45,000 nucleotides of DNA from contig OZ026556.1 of the NCBI GenBank assembly GCA_964020155.1, forward strand, positions 1,205,001 through 1,250,000, in the 5' to 3' direction. The translations under genes were made by a program, and so were the position numbers. Under the pieces are notes generated by a model. The model did no database searches. It was not told the origin of the DNA and saw only the letters and a program-made list of their open reading frames with translations. Of this stretch, positions 1-22,316 are shown piece by piece. The stretch is from Chondrilla cf. caribensis (taxonomy: Eukaryota; Porifera; Demospongiae; Chondrillida; Chondrillidae). The stretch's first letter is position 1; each line of letters opens with the position of its first letter.

Positions 1-3
1 CAG

Positions 4-2731
<2,728 letters not shown>

Positions 2732-3331
2732 ACCAGCGGAACAAGAACAACTGGTGATGTTGTATAATATTATGGTTTGTTAGCTATTATTACATGCATA
2801 CTGGTATTCTACTATGTATATTAATTTATATTATATTTTGTATGAATGCGAAAGACAGACTATAGCTAGCTAATGTGTTATTATAATACATGTAGTTATT
2901 TTATATTTATTAATGACAAGATGTGTGTGTAATCTTGAGTACCACAGCCCCCCCAAAAGGACACCTATGAATATCAACACAAACACACATGTATGTATAC
3001 CGTACTGATGCATGTATTAATGCATGCATGCATAGCCGTCTGCGTGATGCGCATGTGGTGTACATACAAAGCGATTGCTGAAAAATATTATACGTCGAAC
3101 TTATTTAATGTAGCTATAATTGCGCATATGTTTGGCTTCTTTCACCTATAAAAAATAATATTATTATTCGCATTGTCACCTTCAAGACTGTAGAAGCAAA
3201 CGCTCTTATTATATTTTACTATCCGGAACAACCTACGAACAAGAAGATACTTATACGTAGGCTATAATATAGGTTTCTCCGTTCTGAGTATCCATATTGT
3301 TTCAGCGACGCGTTAACGTTTTGAGAAGAAA
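2732..3331. other. RTK-1/RTK-2 spacer
   Basis: AT-rich, no gene seen. 'gtttggcttc' followed by 'tcacct' near 3130 recurs upstream of RTK-3 near 11750, so part of the 5' flank was duplicated with the genes. A weak TATA-like 'ctataatata' at 3262-3271 could serve RTK-2. Confidence 0.6.
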
Positions 3332-10994
<7,663 letters not shown>

Positions 10995-11885
10995 ACCAGC
11001 AGAACAAGAACAGCTGGTGATGTTTTGCAAGTATACTGTCAACATTTTTCACTGAAATTGTTTTTTTCATTGGATTGACTCTAATGGTTCACCTTAGTGA
11101 GTTTTTGTACATTATTATTTGTGTGCCTTACTGATTGATACCGATAAGGCTTTCCTGTTAGACACGATTGTCTTGTCCGAAAGGTGAGGCCACCTCATAG
11201 ATCATCACATCATTGGAGATATGAAGTCAGTCAGGTTTGACCTTGAATGCAAGGTTCATGCATTCAGACCATCCTCCCACCTGCTGAACTCGTTATAAGT
11301 AAAGTAATGCATTCTGGGCACCTTAATAGTAGAACATTGGGCTAGCGGTCTCTCCAGTATAATAATGATACCATACCATACCATGTAGTATTGAATTAAA
11401 CTGTGTACCTATACATTATATACTAATAAGTACAGAAGGTATAGTACTATTCTAACAACTTTAGTTTGGCTTGCTAGACCGTCCCAATACTCGCCCAGGG
11501 CTTAGATTATTAGTCCGTGCCCGCGGTTAGTCTAGCAAGCCATATACATGTGCGCAAACCCTAATATGGCTGCCCCATAAAAAACTGTTATAATACATTA
11601 TTATGAGATATACTGGCAGGTACGATCCACGCATGGTTACAGTTCTAGTTCAAGTTCACTTCCATCGGGACCAGTCGGATTTCCTCCCCGTGTCTTTGCA
11701 TGGTTTGACTTGCTGTAATTACGGTGTTACAGTGTAAATTGATACGGTATGTTTGGCTTCGCTCATTCACCTGATACGGTCGATGTGTGTGAAGAAACAG
11801 ATTTTAACACAGTAACAATTTGCGAAGGAGTTACCTAGTCCATTTTAGTATCCGTATATTTTCATTGTACCGTTTTGAGAAGAAA
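10995..11885. other. RTK-2/RTK-3 spacer
   Basis: No gene seen. Holds the inverted repeat at 11468-11541 and, near 11750, the flank shared with RTK-2. The first bases after the stop stay similar to those after RTK-1 and RTK-3. Confidence 0.6.
11468..11541. repeat. Inverted repeat in RTK-2/RTK-3 spacer
   Basis: The arms GGCTTGCTAGAC and GTCTAGCAAGCC are perfect inverses separated by about 50 GC-richer bases. It could be a small foldback element or a hairpin. Confidence 0.7.
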
Positions 11886-14800
11886 ATGAGGGTTTTCCAT
11901 CGTAGCTGTCTCCGAGCGCTAGTTCTACTCCTGGTGGGTCTATCGCCAGCCATCACAGCAGAGGACGGCCAAAGGTTAGCTGGAGGTTACACGAGCGACA
12001 CGCCTATCTAACACGCATCGTCTTCAACCATATGTGTATATGGACCTATATCCTCGCAGTGCAACCAACCTCTTTGCAACATTACCTTTGGTCCTCGTTG
12101 TAACCACCGTGGTTACTGTTACTATTGTAACCAGTTGGAGAGGAGGGGGGAGGGTTGGAGGGGATAATAAGGGAGAACTGATTACCAGTCTTGAATTACT
12201 GGCCACTGATTCAATTTCATGACAGCAATATCCCCATGAGTAGTGATTGACCTGTAGTTGACACTTAACCATAGCTCAACGTCATCAATGTTCATAGGCA
12301 CCTGTTCCAAATTACTCCTCAGATTCCTCATCCTGTGTGCACACTCCTTCAAATATAACCTTGTACAGAACTCTATTCAAGTACACACTGCTAGGATTAC
12401 ATTGCTTGTGTTCGTGCTGTTTCAATTGCTTCAATTGTGTGATTTGCTGTTTGTTGTCTCTTCATCTCACCCATGATGCTACCTGCGTGCTGTATTTTCT
12501 ACTGTTTAGTTGTGAGACTTGTTACCGTAAAGTGGCATCATCCAGATCCATCATGACTTCAACCACAGTGTATCGCTCCACCACTGTATACTACACTCAG
12601 GAAACTTGTACATGGCGCTGGTTGATAAGATATTGCTCCTACCAAAAGAAGTAAGTGTTAATCATTACGTGAATAATAGTACACAGCATGTAAGTAGACA
12701 ATCATTAATCACTGTAGATATAATCTTTGACTGAATCATGTATTTTTGTTCCTAGTCCCTGTATTTTTTATTATTTTTATTTGTAATACTACAATACAGC
12801 AAACCTAAGAAACACATTTGCAATAATTGTCAAAATGAACAGATTAGACTTATCTACTATCTATGTATGTATATAGGGTGTGTTTAGATTTTTGGTCTCC
12901 ACAAACTTTCCATTTTATTATGAATATGTGTGTACATATCTTTTGGTAAGCACAGGAGCAGTAGAATACTGTGTTGAGATATTATGCAGTGTCTATGGAT
13001 ATGTACACATATATACGTAGTAGTATACATATTTCTGTGTGTTTGCTTCTTTGTGTAGATCCTCAACTGCAATGAGGGCCTCCATAAGGTATGTGACATC
13101 TTTTGAGACAGTGTACTCCACAGAAGGTTATGACTGCAGCTGTGTGACAATACAGCCATCTTCCAGTGAGTGTACTGTTCATGTGTACTTGAGTTCAATG
13201 TTCCATCAATGTACATACATATGTACATACGCATGGTTTGTGTTCTCTGTGTGTGAGAGCAGATTTGCGTAGCAAAACTTTGTTTAATTGTGTTCCTATG
13301 CTTGTGATGTAGTTGGTGCAGCTGTCCAACAGCTGGAACACCTAGTGCTACACTACACACTGTTGGTGCAGTGTACAGTGTATGTGAAGTACAGTATGTA
13401 TGATATCACATAACATAAGACCAAAGTACTCACTTGGAGTATACATGCATCAGCTGAAAGCAGATACATGCTCCTTATGTCCTCATATAATATTATGTAC
13501 ATGGAGTATTTATGTACATATATGAATATAACTTCCTTAGTAAGTACCCTGATTAGTACACACTCCTGGTTAGTACACACTCCTGGTTAGTACATGCTCT
13601 CGGTTAATACACATTCCTGGCTAGTACACACTCCTGATTAATACACACTCTTGGTTAGTACACACTCCTAGTTAGTACACACTCCTGGCGAGTATACACT
13701 CCTGGTTAGTACACACTCCTGGTTAGTACACACTCCTGATTAGTACACACTTCTGGTTAGTACGCACTCCTGGTTAGTGTATACCCCCAGTTAACTCATA
13801 ATCCTGTTCAACATGCATGTTTTACTCGGTCCCGACCTCATTTACACTCTGTCAACCAGTACCGAATATTTCTAGCACCTCTGACAATTACTGGTTGGTT
13901 GTGCCCTTTCATGTATTTGCTAAATTGGATTGCTGAACTGTTTTGTCATGCACCCAAAAAGGGTCATAGTCAAGTGTAACCTGAGATAGCACGCACATGA
14001 GTTTGAGAAAGAAGGTCCAACTTGGGTTAAACCTTCGTTTTGACGTACCCCGATCATATCCTGTTTTGTAGTCCAGTGTATGGTGTGTAGTGTACGTATT
14101 CTAAAATTCACTTTCACCATTCATTTCTATAACCCATTTTTGGTACCTTTTAGCCACACAGTCTGTAGGAAGCACTTCTCTGAAGAAAGGTAGTCAGTCA
14201 ATGGATGATGTTACCAGCACAACATTCCAGAGATTGAGATCACTACCAAGCCGGGGATGTGAGTGTGTACTCTACATGATCTCACGTTCAGTCGTATAGT
14301 ATGGGGGCATAACGTCCACACAGATGCACTGTGTCCTGACGTACGTACACTGTAGCCTGTATTTCAGACCACCTCTACACAAAGACCACCTGTCCTAGGT
14401 GACCCCTCCTGAACTGTCCAATACATAATGTCAAGTACCCTGGAATCTCTCTATTAAGGACACTTTGGGACCTTAATTTTAGTCCTTAATACAGAGGTTT
14501 CCTCAATTCAGAGGTCATTTTATACACTGCAGTACTACAATGGGACACAGAAAGGTGTCCTTATTATAGAGGTTTCCACATTTCAGAGGTTTGTAATAGA
14601 GAGGTTCCACTGTATACTGATACACCTTGATATGAAGACCACCTGTATACAGAGAATATATTTTCTCCGTCTCCTGGGTGGTCCTTATAGACAGGTTCCA
14701 CTGTACATATGTACTTATACGTAGATACATATAATGTGTTAAATAGTACTGTACTGTATCAGTGGAACTTGTACTGTTACTGTAGTGCATCTATGTTAGA

Positions 14801-16330
14801 ACCTGGTGTATGTATGCATTAACTTTTGGTGCTCTTTTCGCATTCTCTTCAGCATATCCTTCCCCCAGTGCAACGGCAAACAGATTTGCTGAAGTCGAAA
14901 ATGTGAGGATCACGTGTTGTGTTGTTGTCAACCAATTCACGCTGTGCTGGTGTTTATTCACTGCCACTTATATCTACAGTGTACGTGTATCACACTATGT
15001 TGTGTAAGTACATACTCACGGTATGTGTCACGGAAAACTTGACATATTATAACATAACATAATCGTAATTACATCGTAACGTCATGCATATGTGTGTATA
15101 CAGCATGGGCAAATGTACATACTGTATACACATAATATGGTATGTAATCTTCTGTACTGCACATATCTTTGTATGTGTCTTGTGTACGTACGCCTTCATA
15201 ACCAACTTTGTATGTCCTCTCTGTAGCTTCTGTGTGTGGGTCAGATTACAGTATTTCTACTCTAGCTTTGTTCATGATAGAGTGACTGAATAGGTAATTA
15301 TAGTACACGTAGACAGGCATCCTGCTGTGTGGGAGCATCAAAGAGACCAGCTGGGGATCCATATTATCCTAAGGTCCCCAAATTTGACAATTTATTAATC
15401 AATTATGTAACTACCAAGAGGTCAACAAGTGGCTGATCAGGATACATGCTATTCATAGCACCTTTGAGAAGGAAACACAGGAAAGGATCCTTTCTATGGA
15501 ACACCTCAGGCTTTCCTCCAGTATCCATTCTCTGTGTATCCTTCCTAAAGGTGATAAGATGTATAACATGTGTTGTAGTCCTGGATTTGGGATTGATGGG
15601 TCCATATGTAAGGGACCAGGGTGTTGCTATCAGCTCAGGATGTAGTATGGAGGTTTCATGTCTCATGTTGACAATGACCACACTGTATGTAATAGTTATA
15701 TCCTGCCTAGGTGTGCTGCACCAGATACGTATAAAGTGCTAATTGATTACCGAGGGCGAAGCCCAGGGTAATCTATTAGCACTTTATCTGCTCCAGCACA
15801 CCTAGGCAGGATATAACTATCTTGTATCCTGGCATGGTGATTGATAGAAAATTTATACTGAAATATGCGCATAGTCCAATGCAACATATTATATGCAATA
15901 GAAATGTGTTTACTAATTTCCTGCCTTGTTCTCACACAATTAATCCTAACAATGAAACCTGTCTGGTGACCTGTACTGTATCACTGACCTGTGCTACATG
16001 GCTTATGTACGCACAGTTTTTCCTTTGATCCACCCCTCAACCAGGATACAAGTACTGTAACCTTATGCTAATTTTCCATTAAAACATACATGTCACATCT
16101 GCATGTACAGTATAATATTGTATTTTTTAGTATTTTTTAGTATTTTATTGTGTTTTCTCTTTGTTTTCTCAGATTTCTGATAGTAGTGATGGGAATGGCT
16201 CGATGGCTGCTGCTGTGATTCTTCCACTGTTAGTTGTTTTACTAACTGTCATCATAGGAATTGTCGTAATTTCGTTAGTGTGTCTTCGGAAGAGAAAGAA
16301 ATCAATTGGTGAAAATGGTGTGTTTGGGGG

Positions 16331-16386
<56 letters not shown>

Positions 16387-16399
16387 GTGTGTGTGTGTG

Positions 16400-16467
<68 letters not shown>

Positions 16468-16890
16468 ATGTGTGTGCCTGCTATATGCTGGGCACTCCCA
16501 TACGTACGTATGTGTTTGTACAGGTGCAGCCATAATGTACTCTCGTAGCCCAGAGGACCATGGAGTGGATCTATCCGGCTATGAAACCGTGAGCAACAAC
16601 GTCACAGAAAATGACTACGATAACCACATGCTGTCCAGTGTAGGAGCGAGGTATGAGGTTCCAATGGAAGATTCCACTTATGCGCAACTCAATGACAGTG
16701 ATGACCTGGTGGACAACGCCAACCAGCCTTATGAAGAAATAGGTGATGAACAGCCTCAGACGCACGAAGAGATGCATTGTCAGTCTCAGGTTTATGAAGA
16801 GGTCACCTTGAAGGTTCGCCCGGCTCAAGTTGAGAATGTCAACGACAAAGTTGCTGCTACTTCTGCTATTTATGGCAATGTGCCATCAAT

Positions 16891-16954
<64 letters not shown>

Positions 16955-17934
16955 TGTGTGTGTACGTGTGTGTGTGTGGCAGTAAACATACTTTATTGGA
17001 TTTGTTGTTATGTATTCACTTGTCATTACTTTCATGTGGTTAGGAAGCCAGAGAAGAGGGAAATCTGTATTCTAACTCCTCTGTGCAGAGTGAATGTTTT
17101 GAGACTTTGAACAAGGTTAGTACATACAGTGTACATGTACTGTACGTATGTATGTATGTACAAATGTACGTATGTGCTATGGTAGTATATAGTGCCCTGT
17201 GTGTGTATGTGTGTGTTTACATGGTGTGTTTGTGTGTGTATGTACGTGTGGGTGCGTGTGGGTGCGTGTACATGTGTGTATATGTGTGTATGCATGGGTG
17301 TGTGCATGTACGTACATGTGTACATGTGTGTGCGTGTTTTTTGTCACTTAATCCTTATTTTCATATGTACATCCAGGAAATGCGGAAGAGACATGCATAT
17401 GAGAATGTCCAGTTCCAACCTCCTCCCGACAACCTTGGTGACCTCTACAATCACCTGTCACAGATGAAGTGTGTGGAGATACCACGACAAGTACTTGTGT
17501 GAGTGCTGCATGTACATGCTATCTACAGTAGCTGAAAGCAGGACAGTAGCCGCCATACTAATGTGTACTGCTGTACCGCCAGCTAAGGATGAGTGTAGCT
17601 GTTGTACTTTTGAAGCTCAGCTTACTCATCCTCACTATCACTGTGTTTTATGTCACTGTTTCCTCTCAAAAACATGTAGATTTGGTCCCACTCTTGGTGC
17701 TGGTGAGTTTGGAGTTGTCTGTAAAGGAGAGTGGATGACTCCTCTTGGTCCTCGGGAGGTGGCCCTCAAGGTGAGTCGTGAAGATGTTCCGGAGGAAGAA
17801 AAGGTGAAGCTCCTTCAAGAAGCAGCTATAATGAAGCAGTTTTGTCATCCGAATGTAGTGAGGCTGTTGGGAACTGTCACCATCAGTGACCCTGTGAGCT
17901 CAGCATGTACACCACACATACACACCCACACCCA

Positions 17935-17975
<41 letters not shown>

Positions 17976-17978
17976 GTA

Positions 17979-18017
<39 letters not shown>

Positions 18018-21000
18018 CTGAGTTGACATATGTTTTTTCACAATAGCTTGTTCTTGTTGTGGAATTCTTGACAAATGACTCTCTCATTTCGCTATTGTTA
18101 CAAATTCCTAAAACGTGAGAGATTGTGTGTATCGGTAATGGCCTGTTGCAGTGTAATTTATTCATAACTTATCTATTGTTACTGTATGTACTGTGTACCT
18201 GTACTGCCATGTACATATATCTCTTATTCATTGATTCAAAATTGGATTATCTGTTTGTATTAGGATGAATGAGTCGAAGAAGAAGCTGTTTATAAAGTTC
18301 TCTCAACAGATAGCAGAAGGAATGAAGTACCTCTCTGTTAAAGGATTCGTACATCGAGACCTAGCAGCAAGGAATGTCCTGTTGGACCATGAGTACACAT
18401 GTAAAGTGAGTTGTTAACATACAACCACCCTTCCTACCCGGCTGTGTATACAGTACATGTGTGTATTTGTACACATATCCACAATGCATAAGTACAGTAC
18501 CTACATACGTATGTGCTTACTGGTATTCACTTCTCAAGTTGCATATGTTTTAATGTGCGTATATATCTTTACATGTGTTTTCGTATACACACGTACGTAG
18601 TTGCAGTATACATATTATGTACATATGCATATATGTACTGTACAGTACGTACGTATGTATGTACAACTAATGACATTCTGTCTTGTATTTCCTGTATGTT
18701 CGTGTGTGTGGTGTATATATTACGTACATGTCTACATAGACTGCAATGTGTTTATGTACAGATCTACCACTGTATGTACTGCATATAAGATTGTGTATTA
18801 TCCCATACCTCCTCCATTGCATTGTGCAGTTTTATTACTTTGCAGAATTCTTTTCTCGATTATTCAGATCTCTGATTTCGGATTATCCCGTAATCTCGAT
18901 GAGAACACCTACTATGTGGTAAAGGGTGGGAAAATACCACTGAGATGGACAGCTCCCGAGGTGAACCACTGGTTATAGGTGTAATCAGTGTGTTGTGTTG
19001 CTTGTTGTATGTATTGTACATATGTATAATACTGGGTGCCTTGTTCCTGGGTGCCTTGTTCCTGGGTGCCTTGTTCCTGAGTGCCTTGTTCCTGAGTGCC
19101 TTGTTCCTGAGTGCCTTGTTCCTGAGTGCCTTGTTCCTGAGTGCCTTGTTCCTGAGTGCATGTTCCTGGGTGCCTTGTTCCTGGGTGCCTTGTTCCTGGG
19201 TGCCTTGTTCCTGAGTGCCTTGTGAAGTAGCCTCCGACTAAAGCCCTTCCTAGTTTAATGCGTTTCCTCAACCGTAATCCTTATGTACATACGTATGCAT
19301 GTGTAATCTAACTATACATTTTGTACGGAGTATGAGTACATACAACCTACGTACATGGAATATACTATACATTGTCACCAATACATGTGGTGATTTTCCC
19401 AGTACATACATACCCTTCACAAATTGACAACTGGGTTTCAATTTGCATGTCACTATTTTGGAGATCCCTTCTGTTGGTTCTTTTGGAGAAATTACGATTC
19501 ATGACTTGGATGTTAATGAATCTGAGTACAGTGGAACCTCTCTATTATGGACACTTAGGGACCCTGATTTTAGTCCTTATTACAGAGGTTTCCTCAATTC
19601 AGAGGTCACTTAATACACTACAGTACTACACTGGGACACAAAATGGTGTCCTTATTATAGAGGTTTCTGCTATTCAGAGGTTTGTAATAGAGAGGTTCCA
19701 CTGTATTTCACAAAATCCACAAGAATAAAATTGTTTGAAAATAGCTCTCATATGGTCCATTATTTGTGAGTATTTGTACACCAGTACATGCATGACTGTC
19801 GATTTTCATGTCGAATCTGATTATCATACTGGTGTTGCAAGCAAATTTGTCTATTATTATTGAAATTAATTGAGTGTAGCAGGAGGCGACTCCCACCTCG
19901 TTATCCACACCTTTCTCTTGACGGGTCTAACTTGGTGCTTTGGGAGTATCCAAATTGTGGGAGCCAGTCTCAAGACATTGGTTGTTCGGTATCACTGCTT
20001 GGCCCAAAAAAGTGGGATTGCTTCCAGTTAGCCCCATATGTACACTCATTTAACTATTCCAGTGATTCATCGTTTAATCAATCGATTACTGTGCACCAAT
20101 TCAGTTTGAAAATTGCACCTGATTCAATTCCCACCACCGTGCACTAAAATCAACAGTTTCCTACTCATAATGTACTACAAGTCAAATATGGTTGAAAGTC
20201 TCACTTACTTTGATAATTTTGTGCTGTTTTGTGCATACGTACATACCGAAACTCTTTTCCAGTGTACATATGTACATAGGTGCATGTTGTGCGGTGTAGC
20301 TGTGTATGCCTGGGGATTGTGATGCCATTCCGGACAAACAACCATTGATGAGTTGTGGGCGTTCGTCAGAGTCAATGTGTCTGGCAATGCGTATGCATAT
20401 TTCTATGTGTTCAATCAAGGTGTGCACACGTTGCATGTCTGGGCTTGCTCCATTACCTCAACTAGTAACCTGTCCCTGAAGACCACCACAAGAGGCCAGG
20501 AGGGGTTTCTTTTCAGACCAGTGGCCTCTCAGACCTAGGTACAGATGTATTATATAATGTGATGTAGTTGAGATAACACACTGGATGGTTCAGTAGTGGT
20601 CACTGTGGACTGGTGTTTGCACTGTTTCAAATATACATGTTCCTCTTGTTATCTGATTATTCTCTACTGCAGGCTTTATTCTATAAGAAATACAGTAGTT
20701 GTAGCGATGTATGGAGTTATGGGATGACATTGTTTGAAATATGGTCCTTTGGAAAGAAACCCTTTGATGACTTTACAGTGCAAGAGGTATTGTGTACACA
20801 CACGCACGCACGCACACACACACACACGCGCGCGCGCACACACAGACATGCACACGTACACACACACACTATACTGAAACTGTGCAAATACACATTATAT
20901 TAATCATGAAAGCACTTTAATTTGGTCTTTTCTTCAGATAATAGACCTATTTGGTTCAAGGCTCAATGGAAACAGTCATGGAGAGCTTCTTCCTTGTCCC

Positions 21001-21886
21001 AGAGATTGTCCACGTAATGTATTTAACCTGATGTTGAGATGTTGGTGAGTTGTATGTGCTTGCACATAATATGTGTACATGCATTCAATGCATGTTATTA
21101 CATCTGTGAGTGTACGTATGTACATATAAGCTACCACTTCAATTTTGATACAGTGTACACCGGATATAATTGCTGGGTTAATTTATAGGTAGTGGGTGTG
21201 GCAAGGTGTATGTGTAGTGGGTGTGGCAGTGTATGGGTAATGGGTGTGGCAAGGTATGTGTAGTGGGTGTGGCAGTGTATGTGTAGTGGGTGTGGCAGTG
21301 TATGTGTAATGGGTGTGGCAAGGTGTATGTGTAGTGGGTGTGGCAAGGTGTATGTGTAGTGGGTGTGGCAAGGTGTATGTGTAGTGGATGTGGCAAGGTG
21401 TGTGTGTAGTGGGTGTGGCAAGGTATATTTTGGTGAATGTACTGAAGTGTACAGGGCAGTAGGAATAGGGTTCGACCACAGAGACCCAAGCTACCTAGTC
21501 TGGCGTGCTAGACCTCAACCTCTCATTACCGCCCCCGTGCGATAATGAGAAATTGGGTCCAGCGAACCAGACTACAACCTACCCCACCTTTCCCCAAACC
21601 ATCATTCAGTACAGACTTAGTTGATGATAGCTACCTAATCTCTATTGAAACTAAGCTTTTACTTCAAATTAGTAACCTTGAACACGCCCAACAAGTACAT
21701 TATCCATTGCTGCATTGTGACCTCCCCACTTCTGCAATCTTCCTTCTGTCCTGTCACTGTATGTGATAGCATCGTAAAGGCAAACCTTCAGCTCTTCCCT
21801 TCACTCTTTGATGCATGCACAGGAACTTTGACCAACACAGCCGTCCCTCCTTTGGTGAGATTCTTGCTGCACTCAGTGTACAGTGA
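11886..21886 (+). CDS. RTK-3: complete sponge-type receptor tyrosine kinase
   Basis: Exons: 11886-11974, 12510-12650, 13059-13165, 14154-14258, 14853-14902, 16173-16317, 16524-16891, 17044-17115, 17377-17498, 17680-17893, 18047-18114, 18264-18405, 18868-18960, 20673-20786, 20938-21044, 21823-21886. Total 2001 nt (666 aa plus stop). Signal peptide aa 1-24 is almost identical to RTK-2. The ectodomain of about 140 aa differs strongly but keeps Cys/Tyr pairs (ETCTWRW, DCSC). Membrane helix is about 175-200, followed by RKRKK. The cytoplasmic exon 16524-16891 is longer than in RTK-2 and carries many tyrosine motifs (GYETV, DYDNH, STYAQL, PYEEI, VYEEV, AIYGNV). Kinase about 401-663 has [31 protein letters not shown] and RWTAPE. 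All catalytic residues are present, so it should be active. A polyadenylation signal follows at 22027. Confidence 0.88.
13541..13798. repeat. 17-bp minisatellite in RTK-3 intron 3
   Basis: About 15 head-to-tail copies of a unit close to TTAGTACACACTCCTGG, with scattered substitutions. There are no spacers, so this is not a CRISPR array. Confidence 0.85.
14438..14612. mobile_element. MITE, family A, copy 2
   Basis: Lies in RTK-3 intron 4 with flanking TA dinucleotides and the family-A interior. The flanks ('agaccacctgt' on both sides, and a second CCACTGTA end near 14699-14704) suggest it inserted into an older, related element. Confidence 0.75.
15692..15820. repeat. Long near-perfect inverted repeat (hairpin or foldback MITE)
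   Basis: Two arms of about 60 bp face each other around a short centre near GAAGCCC in RTK-3 intron 5. Outer bases ATAGTTATATCCTGCC pair with GGCAGGATATAACTAT, and inner bases AAAGTGCTAAT pair with TTAGCACTTT. There are only a few mismatches. Confidence 0.85.
16334..16470. repeat. (GT)n microsatellite, RTK-3 intron after the membrane exon
   Basis: GT run beginning 17 bp after the 16317 donor, with two TGTTGTG interruptions. Confidence 0.95.
16892..16978. repeat. (GT)n microsatellite forming a splice donor, RTK-3
   Basis: The intron starts inside the run: the donor GTGTGT is the first repeat unit after the ATG codon at 16889-16891. Confidence 0.93.
17925..18015. repeat. (CA)n microsatellite, RTK-3
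   Basis: Two CA runs split by AAGTACATT, in the same intron as the CA blocks at 768 (RTK-1) and 7023 (RTK-2). Confidence 0.93.
19034..19223. repeat. 15-bp minisatellite in RTK-3 intron 13
   Basis: About 12 copies of GGGTGCCTTGTTCCT or GAGTGCCTTGTTCCT. G- and A-variants are grouped, GGG copies flanking a central GAG block, and one copy has lost a base. The block starts about 70 bp after the exon ending at 18960. Confidence 0.9.
19529..19703. mobile_element. MITE, family A, copy 3 (best-preserved ends)
   Basis: Lies in RTK-3 intron 13. The ends CAGTGGAACCTCTCTATTA and its inverse TAATAGAGAGGTTCCACTG form a near-perfect 19-bp terminal inverted repeat flanked by TA. It has no coding capacity and would need a transposase supplied from elsewhere. 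Confidence 0.82.
20796..20870. repeat. CA/CG microsatellite, RTK-3
   Basis: CA repeats with a CGCGCGCGCG stretch near 20827-20837, a potentially Z-forming segment. Confidence 0.9.
21186..21430. repeat. 24-25-bp minisatellite in the last RTK-3 intron
   Basis: About ten copies of a GTAGTGGGTGTGGCAAGGTGTAT-type unit, some shortened. Single or double versions sit in the same intron of RTK-1 (about 2569-2598) and RTK-2 (about 10826-10868), so the array grew only in RTK-3. Confidence 0.85.
21497..21573. repeat. Nested inverted repeat in RTK-3 intron 15
   Basis: Outer arms AGTCTGGCGTGCTAGACC and GGTCCAGCGAACCAGACT pair imperfectly. Inner arms CTCATTA and TAATGAG pair perfectly around a GC-rich centre. 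It resembles the inverted repeat at 11468 (shared GCTAGAC) and may be the same element type. Confidence 0.65.
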
Positions 21887-22316
21887 ACCAGCAGAGCAAG
21901 AACAGCTGTTGATGTTTTATGTAGGGGTGGTTTGATAACAATCAAATATTATTACTAACGAATGATTTTATCCTTGCAACAAATTACCGGAATCATTTGC
22001 ATTTCGATACATTTTGTAATATCTCTAATAAATTATGTTGCATCATGTATGTATGAAGGGAGAATTATTAACATTAGATTTTTGTAATAGAGTGTGTATT
22101 ATATTATTATGTACATGCACGGTTGTCCACATTAATTTTTTATAGAAATTGTCATACCCCGGTCAAAATATGGAGGTCAATGGCAATTTGCTGATCCCGC
22201 CCGTGGGCTGTCAGCAACGGCACCATTATTTTGTGCACGAAGCGTACCGCAACTGTTGGCGTACGTACACGGTAGGTATGCGGGAGAAGTAGCTGAATCG
22301 TCCGCTATCGACTGTG
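21887..22316. other. RTK-3/DRC-4 spacer, boundary of the two arrays
   Basis: RTK-3 3' end with AATAAA at 22027, then a GC-richer stretch from about 22190 that is probably the DRC-4 promoter. No TATA box seen. Confidence 0.55.
22027..22032 (+). promoter_or_regulatory. Polyadenylation signal of RTK-3
   Basis: AATAAA 141 bp after the RTK-3 stop and 285 bp before the DRC-4 start. Confidence 0.45.

Noticed and set aside
13541..13798. Regular 17-bp repeats considered as a CRISPR array
   Set aside because: Units are head-to-tail without unique spacers, and the context is a eukaryotic intron.
15403..15742. Overlapping frames on both strands in RTK-3 intron 5
   Set aside because: Neither has splice support or recognisable motifs, and the RTK-3 exons splice in phase without them.
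17471..17680. Continuous frame reading from juxtamembrane exon into the RTK-3 kinase exon
   Set aside because: Comparison with RTK-1 and RTK-2 shows an intron here (donor after 17498, acceptor before 17680). Read-through is chance openness or intron retention.
20827..20837. CGCGCGCGCG stretch as a regulatory Z-DNA site
   Set aside because: Embedded in a CA microsatellite and short; no independent sign of function.
21131..21489. Minus-strand frames rich in TLPHPLHIH repeats
   Set aside because: Product of the 24-25-bp minisatellite read backwards; no start context, splice signals or similarity to known proteins.
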